From positions 86,568,797 to 86,632,796 of the forward strand of contig NC_071392.1 of NCBI RefSeq assembly GCF_022682495.2: DNA of 64,000 nucleotides, read 5' to 3'. Numbering within the stretch: position 1 is the first letter of the stretch; every line of letters starts with the position of its first letter. Origin of the DNA: Desmodus rotundus (taxonomy: Eukaryota > Chordata > Mammalia > Chiroptera > Phyllostomidae). Position numbers and translations under genes: made by a program. Below are positions 62,535 through 64,000 of this stretch, one piece after another. Under the pieces are notes generated by a model. It saw only the letters and a program-made list of their open reading frames with translations, had not been told where the DNA came from and did not search any database.

Positions 62535-64000
62535 AGCAGAGGAGTGAATGCTGGGAAAGAGTAACACAGAGGGCCAGGCTCTCGGGCAGTATTTGTATGG
62601 CAGTGGCCAGAATGACACCAGGTCCGCTTTACCAGAAATGGACCCACACCTTGGGGGTGGGAGAAGCAAGTGTCTCTGGCCTCATATCAAACAATATGTA
62701 TGTTGTTCTGTGCTGCTAATATGTTAAAATGTCTTAACTATTTAAACAATCTTTTTATAGCCCCTAAATATTTCTGTATGACTGGAGTAGATCTTCCAGC
62801 CTTATTTACAGGGGCTACGGCTTCTATGCAACTGGTTTTGCTTAATGGACATGAACCAAGCATGCAAATTGCTCCTCAGATCTTTGGCTCAATGTTCACT
62901 CAAATCTGCTCACAGCGTAAGTTCTGTGAAACACTAAGCACAGGAAATGACCGAGTAGCATCGATTTCGTAGTTCAATAAACTGTGATAAGCCTAACAAT
63001 TACAGGATTCTTAAGTGTAATGACTAAGCTACTCACAACTAGAACAGATCCCTCCAAGGTCCCAGATCACCGTAACTAAAATACTAATACCCTAAAATCT
63101 ACAATTTTCCAAGTGGAGGTATCTGTTGGGTCTTTGCTGGGATGCATTTAAATGACAAAAATGTACATGATATTCTACCTACCCAGGTAATTATAACCAG
63201 CAAATTTTTAAAAGCTAAACTCATGGTACCTAGATGGCAGAGGCCTTTTTAGAAGGTCTCACTGTTTCACTTCCATGGAGACGCTGCGCTTAGAGGTACC
63301 ATACTGAATGTGTCCTATTGAATATGGTTCTTTAAAAATAGGTCTTTCTTTCCCCTACTGCTCCTCTCCTACTAGCTTAAACAACTGTTTTACCTATGAT
63401 TCCCCGACACTACCCCATTCAGTTTGTTCCAAACATCACCAGGAAACTCTAGACATAGAAAGAATGTGGAGACATTTTCTCCCAGCCAAATGTCTGTCTC
63501 CCAGTGAGGTGGTACAGACGGTCCACACTCTCACTATCTTTCAGCTCAAACTAGAAAACTAAAAGCTCAGAGAGGCTCAGCTCCTCCAAAGACTAGTACC
63601 ACAGAAAATGAAATCTGTTACTGTACACCACCAGTAACCAGCGGGAATCATCTTTAACTCACCTGCATTCATCAGCTAGCACAGCCTCCTAAGCAAACAT
63701 TCAGACGTAGCCTTGAAACAACGTATTACAAGGGAGAAGCCACTACGCAATGTGGGACAAAAATTTAACACACACAGGAACACAAATACTTATCTAACAC
63801 CTAAGAGTATATGCAGCCGAAACTTTAAAGCAGGACCAAGGTAAAAACTCATGTTTCCAGACTCTTAAGAGAATGATACACTCACTACACACCGTGGGGG
63901 AAAACAAAGGGGAATGGTGCCTCGTCCCTCTGACGGCCTCTCCACAGCCTGCTCTTTCAGAAGTCCAGACCAACGGGTGAGCTGCACCTGAGTGCTGCAG

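Larger units (their letters stand above)
32078..64000 (-). other. TPK1: TPK1 intron, partial (at least 31.9 kb)
   Basis: This is upstream of the exon at 32008-32077 and extends past the right edge. I looked for the N-terminal TPK1 coding sequence here by translation and did not find it, so the intron is probably longer than the window shows. Contents are listed separately. Stretches with nothing nameable are about 32080-33390, 34200-34630, 34780-36030, 36370-37860, 38070-41850, 44480-48850, 52490-54870, 55850-56900, 57030-57620, 57800-59560, 60040-61740 and 62120-64000. Confidence 0.75.

Noticed and set aside
32078..64000. N-terminal TPK1 exon
   Set aside because: I looked for the antisense of the expected N-terminal coding sequence and found no match, so it probably lies beyond the right edge.

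Overview
This is mammalian, almost certainly microbat, nuclear DNA. Three copies of a tRNA-derived bat SINE (VES type) sit at about 22850-23042, 33974-34187 and 49419-49657. L1 3' ends of the bat kind and several DNA-transposon fossils (mariner, Tigger, hAT, a TA-flanked MITE) support the same reading. There is no bacterial-style gene density. Nearly all long open frames in the window are chance or repeat-derived.

The only protein-coding gene I can support is TPK1 (thiamin pyrophosphokinase 1), read from the minus strand. Three internal coding exons are visible, each with proper splice signals and matching codon phase. In transcript order they lie at 32008-32077, 17870-17942 and 212-307. Together they encode about residues 39-118 of the roughly 243-residue enzyme. 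They carry its four acidic active-site positions, in the motifs DGGAN, GDFDS and DHTD. The first coding exon(s) must lie to the right of the window and the C-terminal exons to the left. The window is therefore the middle of a very large gene, and over 99% of it is intron.

Layout on the + strand: 1-211 intron; 212-307 exon; 308-17869 intron with two hAT MITEs, an ERVL-type LTR, a Tc2-like fragment and a 937-bp Tigger/MER2-like element; 17870-17942 exon; 17943-32007 intron with a 28-bp perfect hairpin, a TA-flanked MITE, an internally deleted mariner and a VES SINE; 32008-32077 exon; 32078-64000 intron with a VES SINE with clear target duplications, a MER20, a nested L1, a 1.54-kb GC-rich minisatellite (42935-44475), a VES SINE beside an RTE/BovB-like LINE fragment, an L1 with an apparent 5' inversion, an old antisense L1, a second inverted copy of the TA MITE and an MLT1 LTR.

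I found no undescribed molecular system such as a novel operon, CRISPR array or defence island. The most distinctive items are the 36-bp-unit minisatellite with about 40 copies of an ACTATATAGT palindrome, the pair of oppositely oriented MITEs with nested terminal repeats, the RTE/BovB-like fragment and the deleted mariner with an intact C-terminal frame. Repeat family names and residue numbers come from memory of consensus sequences, so repeat boundaries are approximate unless a terminal motif is quoted.
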